A DNA stretch of 64,000 nt from Hydrogenophaga crassostreae (GCF_001761385.1 NZ_CP017476.1:2531501-2595500); one strand, 5' to 3'; shown: positions 52,746 to 61,948, counted from the stretch's first letter. Translations and numbers: made by a program. The notes: generated by a model not told the origin, from the sequence alone.

Positions 52746-53066
52746 TCAAGATTCATACCCCGTCATTTTTTGAATTTTTTTGGAATACTTTGACGGCCCA
52801 AACGCCCATGCCTCACCATTTTCTTGTCGATTTTTTGGAATAAATCTGAAAATCAGATTGAGGCCAATCAAGCGAAAAATCATTTCATCCCTCTTTGCCA
52901 TTATTCGCATGACAAATATGGACAGTGGAATCAGCAGCAACAAGTACAGGGAAAAATACATGGCAAGCATGAGCGGCACACCTGCCCCAACCAAAAAAGG
53001 GATATATGGCACCCCCAAGATCGTTGGGGGTCGCGTGCACCCGCGAAAAAGAATATCTTTTTTCAC
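52746..53066 (-). CDS. virB3: T4SS protein VirB3
   Basis: A 106-residue inner-membrane protein with the VirB3 pattern RGCTRPPTILGVPYIPFLVG and two adjacent hydrophobic segments (about 18-55). The start is GTG (53066). It is placed between virB2 and virB4 as usual. This short region is AT-rich relative to neighbours. Confidence 0.88.
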   Translation of the reverse strand: MKKDILFRGCTRPPTILGVPYIPFLVGAGVPLMLAMYFSLYLLLLIPLSIFVMRIMAKRDEMIFRLIGLNLIFRFIPKNRQENGEAWAFGPSKYSKKIQKMTGYES

Positions 53067-53103
53067 TCTATTCTCAATGGAACACGTGACACTTTGAAAC
53101 CAC

Positions 53104-53466
53104 TTATGTGCCGCAACCTACGACGGCACCTGCTGGAGTCCAGTTGGCAGTAAACCAGCCAGCAATTGCGGATGCGCCACCAATCAGCAACCCACCGATC
53201 AAAACTGGAGCAACATCTGACAAACGCTTATGCGCAAATGCAATTTGATAGCCGGCAAACACAATGGCGATGGTCACGATAGATATCGAAACCAGCTTCA
53301 AAAGCCATTCGAAATTCTCAAAAAACCCTCTGACGTTTGTGCATGCGGCGTCAAAGCCCGGCGCACCTGCGATCGCACTCGAAGAGGCAGCCATCACTGA
53401 AAACAAGAGACACAGCGAAAGAACGGTCTTGCCTTCTGTGCCAATTTTCTGAAACCCACGATTCAT
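53104..53466 (-). CDS. virB2: T4SS major pilin VirB2
   Basis: A 120-residue prepilin. A long signal sequence ends after SSAIAG; the mature pilin has two hydrophobic helices (about 50-73, LLKLVSISIVTIAIVFAGYQIAFA, shown here in part as known features, and about 82-105) joined by a short basic loop (HKRLSDV). A GGAGG site lies eight bases before ATG 53466; a longer in-frame reading to 53781 overlaps virB1 and is rejected. Cysteines occur in the mature N-terminus and at the C-terminus. Confidence 0.85.
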   Translation of the reverse strand: MNRGFQKIGTEGKTVLSLCLLFSVMAASSSAIAGAPGFDAACTNVRGFFENFEWLLKLVSISIVTIAIVFAGYQIAFAHKRLSDVAPVLIGGLLIGGASAIAGWFTANWTPAGAVVGCGT

Positions 53467-53479
53467 CCCAACCTCCATA

Positions 53480-54580
53480 TTAAAAAACGAATGAGCCGTC
53501 AGACGACGGTCTATTGCCCTGCGAAGCAGGTTTGCTGGTGTCAGCGCCGCTGACAGCCGTGTTTCCAGGTTGCCCTGAAGACTCTGTTGAGTGCAGCAAG
53601 CTGCCGCCCTTGCGGGCAGCCATGGCTTTGTTGTCTGCACTGGATTCTTGTTGTGCTTTGCGCACGCCTGTCGCTGCCGCCGGCATGGATACCGCATCTG
53701 GATTGGGCAGTGGCAACTGATTGGCGGGCAGACCGGTTGAGTTGCTGGCCGGAACGATCCGCGTTTTGTAGGGGTCGCCATTCACGCCCACCACCTGGGT
53801 GGGAATCTGGCTGAGGACACCTGCAGATGTTTGCAGCGCCGCAGACGGCAGAGCTCCTGGGCCAGGAACCGGGATGGCCGGGCGGTTTTCTGCGGTTTCC
53901 GCCGCCGACTGCAAGCCGGCCGGCTTGGCCGCTGCATTGGCATAAGCATTTGCCGTGACGGACAGCGGTGTGGACGGCAAATACTTGCGAATCGCGTAGG
54001 GCTCGGGGTAGTTGTCAACGGGAACAGGCGCTGCCTTGGGCAACCCAACAGCAGGCGATGCTGGGGCAACCAGCGGCAGGCTGTCTTCCTTGGCAGGTTT
54101 GCGCGGCTTGTTGCTGTTGTAAGGAATGATCCGAACACTGGCCTTTGGCTCGGTCACGCTGTACTGCGCTTTTCGAATGGAGGCAAAGATCTTTTGAACG
54201 TAACCGTGTTCAAAGCCGGTGGAGAAATTGCCTGAGTAGTAGCAGCTGAAGGCTTTGCCCCAGTCTTGCGCCCTGTCGTAGCACTCGCGCAAGATCCGTG
54301 AGCCGGCTTTCAAATTGGCGCAAACGTCAAAGGCGTCGGCATAGGTCGAGAGTCCGTATTTCGCCAGGTTGTAGCGGTTGACCTGGGCGATGCCCACCGA
54401 GAAGTTGTAGCCCTCTTCCTTCAGTTGCCGGATGGCTGCCAGCGCTTCGTCGAGACTGGTGGGCTGGCGCGCCAGATACCCGCCCACCACACCGATGGCA
54501 AAGGGGTTGCGTGAAGACTCTACGTGGACCACGTGTTGCATGACTTCTCCGGGCACCGCTAGGTCGGGGCAATCGAGCAT
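53480..54580 (-). CDS. virB1: T4SS lytic transglycosylase VirB1
   Basis: A 366-residue protein with an SLT lysozyme-like domain (about 10-150): Glu21 in HVESSRNPFAIGVVGG is the catalytic acid, followed by SVGIAQVNRYNLAKYG and CYYSGNF. It opens murein for the channel. Residues 150-366 are a Pro/Ala/Ser-rich tail. No signal peptide is visible, and an in-frame TGA ten bases or so upstream rules out a longer form. First gene of the operon; virB2 starts 13 bases after its stop. Confidence 0.88.
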   Translation of the reverse strand: MLDCPDLAVPGEVMQHVVHVESSRNPFAIGVVGGYLARQPTSLDEALAAIRQLKEEGYNFSVGIAQVNRYNLAKYGLSTYADAFDVCANLKAGSRILRECYDRAQDWGKAFSCYYSGNFSTGFEHGYVQKIFASIRKAQYSVTEPKASVRIIPYNSNKPRKPAKEDSLPLVAPASPAVGLPKAAPVPVDNYPEPYAIRKYLPSTPLSVTANAYANAAAKPAGLQSAAETAENRPAIPVPGPGALPSAALQTSAGVLSQIPTQVVGVNGDPYKTRIVPASNSTGLPANQLPLPNPDAVSMPAAATGVRKAQQESSADNKAMAARKGGSLLHSTESSGQPGNTAVSGADTSKPASQGNRPSSDGSFVF

Positions 54581-54707
54581 GGGAGCGCCTCAGCGAACAG
54601 CCAGCCACGCACCTGGAGCCCGAGCAAGTGCGGCAAAACTGACCCGAATATCTGAGGGGACGAAGACCATAAAGCGGCAGCACGTGGACAAAAGTTGTAC
54701 TCGCCAA

Positions 54708-54735
54708 ATTGTAGCTTACAACCTAATCTTGTCTC
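54708..54735 (-). promoter_or_regulatory. candidate promoter of the T4SS operon with overlapping palindrome
   Basis: On the minus strand GAGACA (54735-54730) and TACAAT (54713-54708) are separated by 16 bases, a reasonable sigma70 promoter about 128 bases before virB1. The inverted repeat TTGTA-N3-TACAA (54709-54721) covers the -10 box and could be a repressor site. The rest of 54581-54829 holds no gene. Confidence 0.4.
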
Positions 54736-54829
54736 GTAAAGTAGTGCAATAGACCACCTGATATTTGCATATCCTGTGGTGTGCCGAATACAAATTGCTA
54801 TTGATGGATTCGGATCTCCATCCCCCAGA

Positions 54830-55660
54830 TCAATGGGTTTGCATGGCCCTGAACACCGCAAGCGCTTCAACGGTGGGGCTCACATCGTGCACGCGCAGCA
54901 AACGGGCGCCACCGACAGCGGCCAGCAAAGCGGCCGCAACACTGGCCGTCACACGCCGGGCTGGTTCCGCAACCCCGGTCACTGCGCCCAAAGACGATTT
55001 CCTGGACCACCCAACGAGCAGGGGGTAGCCTGGTTTCAACAGCTCTGATTGTTGTGACAACAACGAAAAGTTTTGTGCGACCGATTTGCCGAACCCCACA
55101 CCGGGATCGAGCACGATGCGCGCTCGGTGCACGCCTAGCGCCTCCATCCGCTGCGCCCGACTCTGCAAGAAGGCGGCCACTTCGCCAACGATGACCCCTT
55201 CCATCGGCGATACCTGCATGGATTGTGGGTCGCGATGCATGTGCATCAAACACGTTCCACATGACGGATGACCCGCCACCACCGCCTCGGCCCCCCTCTG
55301 GCGGAGTGCCCAGACGTCATTGATGATGTCCACACCGAGATCCAGCGTGGCCTCCATCACTTCGGGCTTGTAGGTGTCTATCGATATGGGAATACCCAGT
55401 TTGACAAGCTCCCTGACCAGTGGAAGCACCCTCGCCAATTCTGCCTCCAGGGGCACCGGTGGCGAACCGGGGCGCGTGGATTCGCCGCCAATGTCCAGGA
55501 TGTCAGCGCCCTCTTCGATCAAAGTTTCTGCATGGCGAAGTGCCTGCTTCAACGAAGCGTGAGCGCCTCCATCCGAAAAGGAGTCCGGCGTCACATTGAC
55601 GATGCCCATGACTCGGGGCTGGGAGAGGTCTATTTGAAACCGGGTGGTTTGCCAGATCAT
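54830..55660 (-). CDS. folP: dihydropteroate synthase
   Basis: A 276-residue enzyme of folate synthesis joining p-aminobenzoate to the pterin pyrophosphate, the sulfonamide target. The GIVNVTPDSFSDGG motif (about 19-32), DIGGESTRPG and the C-terminal RVHDVSPTVEALAVFRAM are intact. Its normal downstream neighbour glmM is 27.9 kb away at 26950. A strong terminator stands between ftsH and folP. Confidence 0.95.
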   Translation of the reverse strand: MIWQTTRFQIDLSQPRVMGIVNVTPDSFSDGGAHASLKQALRHAETLIEEGADILDIGGESTRPGSPPVPLEAELARVLPLVRELVKLGIPISIDTYKPEVMEATLDLGVDIINDVWALRQRGAEAVVAGHPSCGTCLMHMHRDPQSMQVSPMEGVIVGEVAAFLQSRAQRMEALGVHRARIVLDPGVGFGKSVAQNFSLLSQQSELLKPGYPLLVGWSRKSSLGAVTGVAEPARRVTASVAAALLAAVGGARLLRVHDVSPTVEALAVFRAMQTH

Positions 55661-55705
55661 GGGTTGAACGTCCGAATACAGGTGATTTCCTGGACCGCAG
55701 ACAAC

Positions 55706-55733
55706 AAAAAACGGGGCGCAGGGCCCCGTTTTT
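55706..55733 (-). terminator. bidirectional intrinsic terminator between ftsH and folP
   Basis: ACGGGGC (55711-55717) and GCCCCGT (55723-55729) form the stem. A run of A on the left gives the U tract for leftward transcripts from ftsH, and a run of T on the right serves the other direction. Confidence 0.75.
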
Positions 55734-55764
55734 AGAATTGCTGCATTTGCAGTTTGACCGCAGA

Positions 55765-57684
55765 TCAGGCCGCTGACGGCGCTGGATCGGTGGTTACCTC
55801 GGGGGTGCCGCCACTGCCGTCACCACCGCCCACGCTGGGGTTGCGTGGAGTCCAGTCTTTCGGTGGGCGGGGGGGCTTGCCGTCCATGATGTCGTCGATC
55901 TGGTCGGCATCGATGGTTTCCCATTCGAGCAGCGCCTTGGCCATGGCGTGCATCTTGTCGCGGTTCTCTTCGATGAGGTCGCGCGCCAGCTTGTATTGAA
56001 TGTCGATGATGCTGCGCACCTCGGCATCCACCTTCTGCATGGTCTGCTCGCTCATATTGGTGGTTTTGGTCACCGAACGGCCCAGGAACACTTCCCCTTC
56101 GTTTTCGGCATAGACCATAGGGCCCAGCGCATCGGTCATGCCGTAGCGCATCACCATGTCTCGAGCAATCGATGTGGCCCGCTCGAAGTCGTTCGACGCA
56201 CCAGTGGTCATCTGATTCATGAACACCTCTTCGGCGATACGGCCACCAAACAGCATGCTGATCTGGTTCAGCATGTACTCTTTGTCGTAGCTGTAGCGGT
56301 CTTGAGCCGGCAGGCTCATGGTCACGCCCAACGCTCGTCCACGCGGAATGATGGTGACCTTGTGTACCGGGTCGCACTTGGGCAACAGCTTGCCGATCAG
56401 GGCGTGGCCAGACTCGTGGTAGGCCGTGTTGCGGCGCTCTTCCTCGGGCATGACCATGCTCTTGCGTTCGGGGCCCATGAAGATTTTGTCTTTGGCTTTC
56501 TCAAAATCCTGCATTTCAACCGTACGGGCGTTGCGGCGCGCGGCCATCAAGGCGGCTTCGTTGCACAGGTTGGCCAGATCGGCACCGCTCATGCCGGGCG
56601 TGCCGCGAGCGATCACGCTGGGGTTCACATCGGCACCCAGTGGGACCTTGCGCATGTGCACATTCAGAATCTGTTCACGGCCACGGATGTCGGGCAAAGT
56701 CACGTACACCTGACGGTCGAAACGACCGGGACGCAGCAAAGCGGCATCAAGAATGTCTGGCCGGTTGGTGGCCGCGACCACGATCACGCCGAGGTTGGTC
56801 TCAAAACCATCCATCTCGACCAGCATCTGGTTCAAGGTTTGTTCGCGTTCGTCGTTGCCGCCACCCACGCCTGCGCCACGCTGGCGACCCACGGCATCAA
56901 TTTCGTCAATGAAGATGATGCAAGGGGCATTTTTCTTGGCGTTTTCAAACATGTCGCGAACCCGGGCTGCGCCCACGCCCACAAACATTTCCACGAAATC
57001 AGAACCAGAAATACTGAAGAAAGGCACCTTGGCTTCGCCGGCAATACCTTTGGCCAGCAGGGTTTTACCCGTGCCAGGAGGGCCGACCAGCAACAAACCG
57101 CGAGGAATGCGGCCGCCGAGCCGTTGGAACTTGGCAGGATCTTTCAGGAAGTCGACGACTTCCTTCACCTCTTCTTTGGCCTCATCGCATCCCGCCACGT
57201 CGGCAAAGGTCACGGCGTTGTTGTTTTCGTCGAGCATGCGGGCCTTGCTTTTGCCGAAGCTGAACGCCCCGCCCTTGCCGCCGCCCTGCATCTGGCGCAT
57301 GAAATACACCCAGACACCAATCAGCAGAAGCATCGGCCCCCAACTGATCAGAATGCTCATCAACAAGCCCTGCTCTTCGCGCTGACGCACGTCGAATTTC
57401 ACGTTGTTGTTGATCAGATCGCCGATCAAACCGCGATCAAGGTAGGTGGCGGTGGTGCGAATGCGGTTTTCATCTTGCGTGATGGCCACGATCTCAGTAC
57501 CACTGGGGGCTTCCTGGATGGTGGCGGCCTTGATCTGGCCTGACTTCACTTGTTGAAGGAAGTCGGAATACCCTACGGTGCCCGCGCTGCCGGCTACCCG
57601 TCCGTCGAATTTCTGAAAAACAACGAACAACACCATGGCGATGACCATCCACACGGCGATTTTCGAGAACCACTGGTTGTTCAA
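55765..57684 (-). CDS. ftsH: ATP-dependent zinc metalloprotease FtsH
   Basis: A 639-residue membrane-anchored AAA protease that degrades misfolded membrane proteins and short-lived regulators. Two N-terminal transmembrane segments flank a periplasmic domain; then come Walker A GPPGTGKT, the second region of homology, and the zinc motif HESGH in TAYHESGHALIG. The C-terminus is Gly/Pro-rich. It follows rlmE in the conserved order. Confidence 0.96.
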   Translation of the reverse strand: MNNQWFSKIAVWMVIAMVLFVVFQKFDGRVAGSAGTVGYSDFLQQVKSGQIKAATIQEAPSGTEIVAITQDENRIRTTATYLDRGLIGDLINNNVKFDVRQREEQGLLMSILISWGPMLLLIGVWVYFMRQMQGGGKGGAFSFGKSKARMLDENNNAVTFADVAGCDEAKEEVKEVVDFLKDPAKFQRLGGRIPRGLLLVGPPGTGKTLLAKGIAGEAKVPFFSISGSDFVEMFVGVGAARVRDMFENAKKNAPCIIFIDEIDAVGRQRGAGVGGGNDEREQTLNQMLVEMDGFETNLGVIVVAATNRPDILDAALLRPGRFDRQVYVTLPDIRGREQILNVHMRKVPLGADVNPSVIARGTPGMSGADLANLCNEAALMAARRNARTVEMQDFEKAKDKIFMGPERKSMVMPEEERRNTAYHESGHALIGKLLPKCDPVHKVTIIPRGRALGVTMSLPAQDRYSYDKEYMLNQISMLFGGRIAEEVFMNQMTTGASNDFERATSIARDMVMRYGMTDALGPMVYAENEGEVFLGRSVTKTTNMSEQTMQKVDAEVRSIIDIQYKLARDLIEENRDKMHAMAKALLEWETIDADQIDDIMDGKPPRPPKDWTPRNPSVGGGDGSGGTPEVTTDPAPSAA

Positions 57685-57805
57685 ATCCGGCTCCTGGCTA
57701 TAACTTTGTCGAGAATTGACATATGAGGTTCATTTTAGGCCTTTCAAGATGACCTGCACTTGATGAATGACATGGCAACCGCTATCAGTTCGATAGGTTG
57801 ATGCA

Positions 57806-58480
57806 CTACGCCTTGATCGCTTTGAGACCCTTGCCAACCAAAAAGGTTTCAGATGACCTGTCGCGCGATGCTTTGGGCTTGACCGCTTTGACCACCTTGA
57901 AGGTCTGCCGAAACAGGGCCACCATGGGATCGTAGGCGCCGCCATGAAAGAGTTTGACCACCAGACTGCCATCGGGTTTCAGGTGGTTGATGCTGAAATC
58001 CACCGCCAGTTCAATCAAATCGGTGATGCGGGCGGCATCGGATGAACCGATGCCAGACAGGTTGGGTGCCATATCGGACACCACCACATCCACAGCTTTG
58101 ACGCCCCGGTCGGTCAGCGCGGCCTCCAGCTCGTGCAACACCGCTTCTTCACGGAAGTCGCCCAAGATGAAGTGCACCCCTTCTACGGGCTCCATGGGCA
58201 ACATATCCAGCGCGATGATGTGGCCATTCAAGGCCCCCACCGCCGCACCGCTGGGACTCAATCGACGGCGCAGGTACTGGCTCCAGGCTCCTGGCGTCGA
58301 ACCCAGGTCAACCACGCAGTCGCCCGGATGGACCAGGCCATGGGTTTCGTCGATTTCCAGGAGCTTGTAGGCGGCGCGCGCGCGGTAGCCGTCTCGCTTG
58401 GCGAGACGCACATAGGGGTCGTTCACATGGTCATTCAGCCACGCTTTGTTGACCTTCTTGCTTTGCGTCTTGACTTTCAT
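57806..58480 (-). CDS. rlmE: 23S rRNA 2'-O-methyltransferase RlmE (FtsJ)
   Basis: A 224-residue SAM-dependent enzyme that methylates U2552 of 23S rRNA. The SAM loop is VVDLGSTPGAWSQ; the KDKE tetrad lies in AAYKLLEID, SDMAPNLSG, VVKLFHG and SSETFLVG. ATG 58480 is chosen; ATG 58486 is possible. It is divergent from yhbY (45 bases between starts). Confidence 0.93.
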   Translation of the reverse strand: MKVKTQSKKVNKAWLNDHVNDPYVRLAKRDGYRARAAYKLLEIDETHGLVHPGDCVVDLGSTPGAWSQYLRRRLSPSGAAVGALNGHIIALDMLPMEPVEGVHFILGDFREEAVLHELEAALTDRGVKAVDVVVSDMAPNLSGIGSSDAARITDLIELAVDFSINHLKPDGSLVVKLFHGGAYDPMVALFRQTFKVVKAVKPKASRDRSSETFLVGKGLKAIKA

Positions 58481-58525
58481 GCCCATCAGAGGCCCATTCA
58501 CTGCGGTGTAAACGATAATTGTCCC

Positions 58526-58996
58526 ATGCCTCAGATCACACTCACTACCGCCCAGCGCAAAGTTCACCGCGCTGATGCCCACCACCTCGACCCAGTCGTA
58601 CTCGTTGGAGGCGACGGACTGAGTCCGTCTGTCAAAAAAGAGATCAACGCCGCGCTCAATGCACACGGCTTGATCAAAGTGCGTGTCTTCAGCGATGACC
58701 GCGCCGCTCGAGAAGCCATGTTTCTGGCCCTGACCGATGAACTGAACGCCGCGCCGATTCAGCACATTGGCAAATTGCTGGTGCTGTGGCGCCCGATGCC
58801 GGAAAAAGCCAAGGCGGTTGACGAAGACCGCATGCCTGGCCCACGCGAGGTGAAGGTGCTGAAGTTCAGCAAACGCGGTGGCCAACGGCCTGAAGTCAAG
58901 ACGGTGCGGGTGCTGGGCAACCAGCGCCTCACCACTGGCGGTCAGGTTAAACGGGCCAAGGTACTTAAAAAGAGCATCAAGAAATCGGCGCCCTGA
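58526..58996 (+). CDS. yhbY: YhbY-family CRM-domain RNA-binding protein
   Basis: A 156-residue protein with a CRM domain (about 1-95): LTTAQRKVHRADAHHLDPVV, the GLSPSVKKEINAAL helix and HGLIKVRV strand. The domain binds precursor 50S particles. The basic extension (about 110-156, Lys-rich) goes beyond the usual 97 residues of E. coli YhbY. Divergent from rlmE. Confidence 0.9.
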   Translation: MPQITLTTAQRKVHRADAHHLDPVVLVGGDGLSPSVKKEINAALNAHGLIKVRVFSDDRAAREAMFLALTDELNAAPIQHIGKLLVLWRPMPEKAKAVDEDRMPGPREVKVLKFSKRGGQRPEVKTVRVLGNQRLTTGGQVKRAKVLKKSIKKSAP

Positions 58997-59083
58997 GCCG
59001 ATGCTCCTGACATAACGGCGTTGGGGGGCCTCATGGGCCCACCGGGCTTGAAACTTTGCGCCAGGCGCACCATCTGACCCCTC

Positions 59084-61156
59084 ATGAACGCACCAACCAA
59101 CACCAATCCCCTGCTTGATTTCGCTGGGCTGCCCCATTTCGACACCATTGCGCCGACCCATGTGGCGCCGGCGATCGATGCGTTGCTGAAGGCCGCAAAT
59201 GAAGCGCTTGAGACGGTGACGCAAGACGATTTCCCGGCCGACTGGACATCCATGGCCACAGTGCTCGATGTCGTGACCGAGCGCCTCTCGCATGCCTGGG
59301 GCGCGGTGAGCCACCTCAATGGTGTGGCCGATACGCCGGAGTTGCGCGCGGCCTACAACGAAGCACTACCCCGTGTGACCGAGTTCTACACGCGCCTGGG
59401 GGCCGACGAACGGTTGTTTGCCAAATACAAGGCCATGGATGTGGCCAAGCTCACCGATGAGCAACGCCAGGCCCATAAAAACGCCATGCGCGGTTTTGTT
59501 CTGGGTGGTGCCGATTTGAAGGGTGAAGCGCGCAAGCGTTTTGCCTGGTTGCAGGAACGCCAGGCCGAGCTCACGCAAAAGTTCAGCGAAAACGCACTCG
59601 ATGCTACCGACGGGTTTGCCATCTACGTCAGCGCCGAGGAACTCGCCGGCGTGCCTGGCGACGTACTGAAAGCCACCGCGGCAGCGGCAAAGGTCGATGG
59701 CAAAAGCGGCCACAAACTCACATTGAAGTTGCCCGTCTACTTGCCCGTGATGCAGTTTGCCCACAACGCCGGCGTGCGCGAACAACTCTACAAAGCGTAT
59801 GCCACGCGCGCGAGCGACCAGGCCCCCAAAGAGTCCCAGATCTGGGACAACACAGCCATCATGGTCGAGCTCCTTGCACTGCGCCAGGAAGAATCCGAGT
59901 TGCTTGGCTACCGCCACTTTGCCGACGTTTCACTCGTGCCCAAGATGGCCGAATCACCCGAACAGGTGGTGGCCTTTTTGCGTGAACTGGCGGTCAAAGC
60001 CAAGCCGTTCGGCGAAAAAGATCTCGCCGATCTGAAGTCGATCGCAGCCAGCGATCTGGGTCTGAACGATCCCCAGCCCTGGGACTGGACGTATATCAGC
60101 GAAAAGCTCAAAGAGGCGCGATATGCCTTCAGCGAGCAGGAAGTCAAACCCTATTTCCCGCTCGACAAAGTGCTCGCCGGCCTGTTCCAGATCGTTGAGA
60201 CCTTGTTTGACGTGGCCATTCGCCCCGACCAAGCGGCTGTCTGGAACCCCAGCGTCCGCTTTTTCCGCATCGAGCGCAACTCGCCAAAAGGTATGCAGCT
60301 GGTGGGCCAGTTTTACCTTGACCCATCGGCTCGCAACGGCAAGCGCGGTGGTGCCTGGATGGACGACGTGCGCGCCCGCTGGATGCGCCCCGACACGGGT
60401 CTGTTGCAGACCCCGGTGGCCCATCTGGTGTGCAACTTCTCTGAAGGCGTTGACGGCAAACCCGCTTTGCTCACACACGACGATGTGATCACCCTGTTCC
60501 ATGAATTTGGCCATGGTCTGCATCACATGCTCACCCAGGTGAACGAACACGATGTGTCTGGCATCAGCGGAGTGGAATGGGACGCGGTCGAGTTGCCGAG
60601 CCAGTTCATGGAAAACTTCTGCTGGGAATGGGATGTGCTCAAACACATGACCGCCCACGTGGACACCGGCGCCCCCCTGCCACGCGAACTGTTCGACAAG
60701 ATGCTCGCGGCCAAGAATTTCCAGAGCGGCTGGCAAACCCTGCGGCAAGTGGAGATGTCGCTGGTGGACATGCTCCTGCACAGCCAGGCGACCCCACCAG
60801 CCTCGGGCGAAGCCATGCTGGCCTTGCACCAACAGGTGCGCGATGAAGTGGCCTTGCTGGTGCCACCCGCTTACAGCCGCACGATCAACACCTTCAGTCA
60901 CATTTTTGCTGGTGGTTATTCTGCTGGGTATTACAGCTACAAGTGGGCCGAGGTGCTTTCGGCCGATGCCTATGCCGCGTTCGAAGAAGCGGGCAAAATC
61001 TCTGGCCAGGGCGCGCTGGACGTGGCCACCGGCCGCCGCTACCGCGAAACCATCCTGGAAGCTGGCGGCAGCCGGCCGGCGATGGAGTCGTTCAAGGCGT
61101 TTCGTGGGCGCGAACCCACCATTGATGCTCTGCTGCGCCACCAAGGCATGGCTTGA
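59084..61156 (+). CDS. prlC: oligopeptidase A (M3 family)
   Basis: A 690-residue zinc metallopeptidase that degrades cytosolic peptides, including signal peptide fragments. The zinc motif HEFGH lies in LFHEFGHGLHHML with the third ligand Glu in WDAVELPSQFMENF. Length is standard. There is no signal peptide. It is followed by a glutaredoxin-like gene after 69 bases. Confidence 0.93.
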   Translation: MNAPTNTNPLLDFAGLPHFDTIAPTHVAPAIDALLKAANEALETVTQDDFPADWTSMATVLDVVTERLSHAWGAVSHLNGVADTPELRAAYNEALPRVTEFYTRLGADERLFAKYKAMDVAKLTDEQRQAHKNAMRGFVLGGADLKGEARKRFAWLQERQAELTQKFSENALDATDGFAIYVSAEELAGVPGDVLKATAAAAKVDGKSGHKLTLKLPVYLPVMQFAHNAGVREQLYKAYATRASDQAPKESQIWDNTAIMVELLALRQEESELLGYRHFADVSLVPKMAESPEQVVAFLRELAVKAKPFGEKDLADLKSIAASDLGLNDPQPWDWTYISEKLKEARYAFSEQEVKPYFPLDKVLAGLFQIVETLFDVAIRPDQAAVWNPSVRFFRIERNSPKGMQLVGQFYLDPSARNGKRGGAWMDDVRARWMRPDTGLLQTPVAHLVCNFSEGVDGKPALLTHDDVITLFHEFGHGLHHMLTQVNEHDVSGISGVEWDAVELPSQFMENFCWEWDVLKHMTAHVDTGAPLPRELFDKMLAAKNFQSGWQTLRQVEMSLVDMLLHSQATPPASGEAMLALHQQVRDEVALLVPPAYSRTINTFSHIFAGGYSAGYYSYKWAEVLSADAYAAFEEAGKISGQGALDVATGRRYRETILEAGGSRPAMESFKAFRGREPTIDALLRHQGMA

Positions 61157-61225
61157 ACTTCACCACCGCGCAAAACCAGCCGATCAAGCGAATCCGATGA
61201 TCTACCTTGTGAGAAAGAAGCCGAT

Positions 61226-61903
61226 ATGAATCCCATTCAGCCCCGTTTCCGCCTGAGTTTCACCAGCCGCCAATGGCTCGCCTGCGGCGTTGTGCTTTGT
61301 GCGGCAGTGAGCGCGACGGCCCATGCGCAAGGCGTGTATCGCATCGTCGGGCCTGACGGCAAGGTCACTTTCTCTGACCAGCCACCTCCAGCGGCCGCCA
61401 AAAACAACCTGCCTTCACCAGCCGCAACAGCCACTGGTGGCGGCGCGGCGGCTGCTGGCGGTCGTTTGCCCATTGAACTGCGCAAAGCGGCGAGCCAGTT
61501 TCCGGTGGTGCTGTACACGGGCAAAGACTGCTCGCCGTGCAACAGCGGACGCAACATGCTGATCAACCGCGGCATCCCATTTACCGAGAAAACCATTGAC
61601 AACAACGAGTCTGTGGCGGCGCTCAAGCAGCTCAGCGGACAGAATTCGATTCCTTTGCTGACAATTGGCTCGCAGCAACTGAAGGGCTTTTCCGATACCA
61701 ACTGGTCGCAATACCTCACTGCGGCCGGCTACCCTGAAAAATCGGCTCTCCCCAGCAACTACCCGCGCGCGAGCGCAACGCCATTGGCCGAGGCCAGCCT
61801 GGCCAAACAGGTTGACACCCCGAAGCCTGCTGAACCCGCAGAGGCGGCAGCGCCTGAGCGTGAGGTGCCCGTTGCGTCACCCAATTCGGGCATTCGTTTC
61901 TAG
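61226..61903 (+). CDS. exported glutaredoxin-like protein with DUF4124 domain
   Basis: A 225-residue protein. A signal peptide (WLACGVVLCAAVSATAHAQ) is followed by a DUF4124 module (GVYRIVGPDGKVTFSDQPPP), then a glutaredoxin/thioredoxin-fold domain with CSPC (VVLYTGKDCSPCNSGRNML) and NSIPLLTIGSQQLKGF. It probably acts as a periplasmic thiol-disulfide protein. The tail is Pro/Glu/Ala-rich. Confidence 0.82.
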   Translation: MNPIQPRFRLSFTSRQWLACGVVLCAAVSATAHAQGVYRIVGPDGKVTFSDQPPPAAAKNNLPSPAATATGGGAAAAGGRLPIELRKAASQFPVVLYTGKDCSPCNSGRNMLINRGIPFTEKTIDNNESVAALKQLSGQNSIPLLTIGSQQLKGFSDTNWSQYLTAAGYPEKSALPSNYPRASATPLAEASLAKQVDTPKPAEPAEAAAPEREVPVASPNSGIRF

Positions 61904-61913
61904 CAATGGCACA

Positions 61914-61941
61914 AGCGGCGAACCGATGAAGGTTCGCCGCT
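61914..61941. terminator. hairpin between convergent genes
   Basis: A perfect 11-base stem (61914-61924 with 61931-61941) with a six-base loop lies between the stops of the glutaredoxin-like gene and rpiA. There is no good U tract on either strand, but the strength and position fit a shared terminator. Confidence 0.55.
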
Positions 61942-61948
61942 ACCGGCG

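Larger units (their letters stand above)
27129..54580 (-). mobile_element. genomic island: antibacterial X-type T4SS with three effector/immunity modules
   Basis: All genes from virB1 to the last effector are on the minus strand. They separate folP from glmM, which are normally adjacent downstream of ftsH, and the same strand is kept on both sides. No integrase, transposase or tRNA is present, and I found no convincing direct repeat at the two edges (26951-27128 and 54581-54829). Base composition is uneven: 40100-41250, 43650-44500 and 52740-53100 are visibly AT-rich against the flanks. Acquisition by transfer is inferred from position and composition. The coordinates cover the coding part only. 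Confidence 0.7.

Noticed and set aside
53467..53781. N-terminal extension of virB2
   Set aside because: It would overlap virB1 for 100 codons with Pro/Gln-rich sequence; ATG 53466 has a good ribosome-binding site and starts a normal prepilin signal.
26951..54829. Direct repeats or target-site duplications at the island edges
   Set aside because: Compared 26951-27128 with 54581-54829 by eye; only very short, chance-level matches. The hairpin at 27083-27098 has no partner at the other edge.
55948..57543. 531-codon rightward frame opposite ftsH
   Set aside because: Antisense shadow of ftsH with no recognisable domain.
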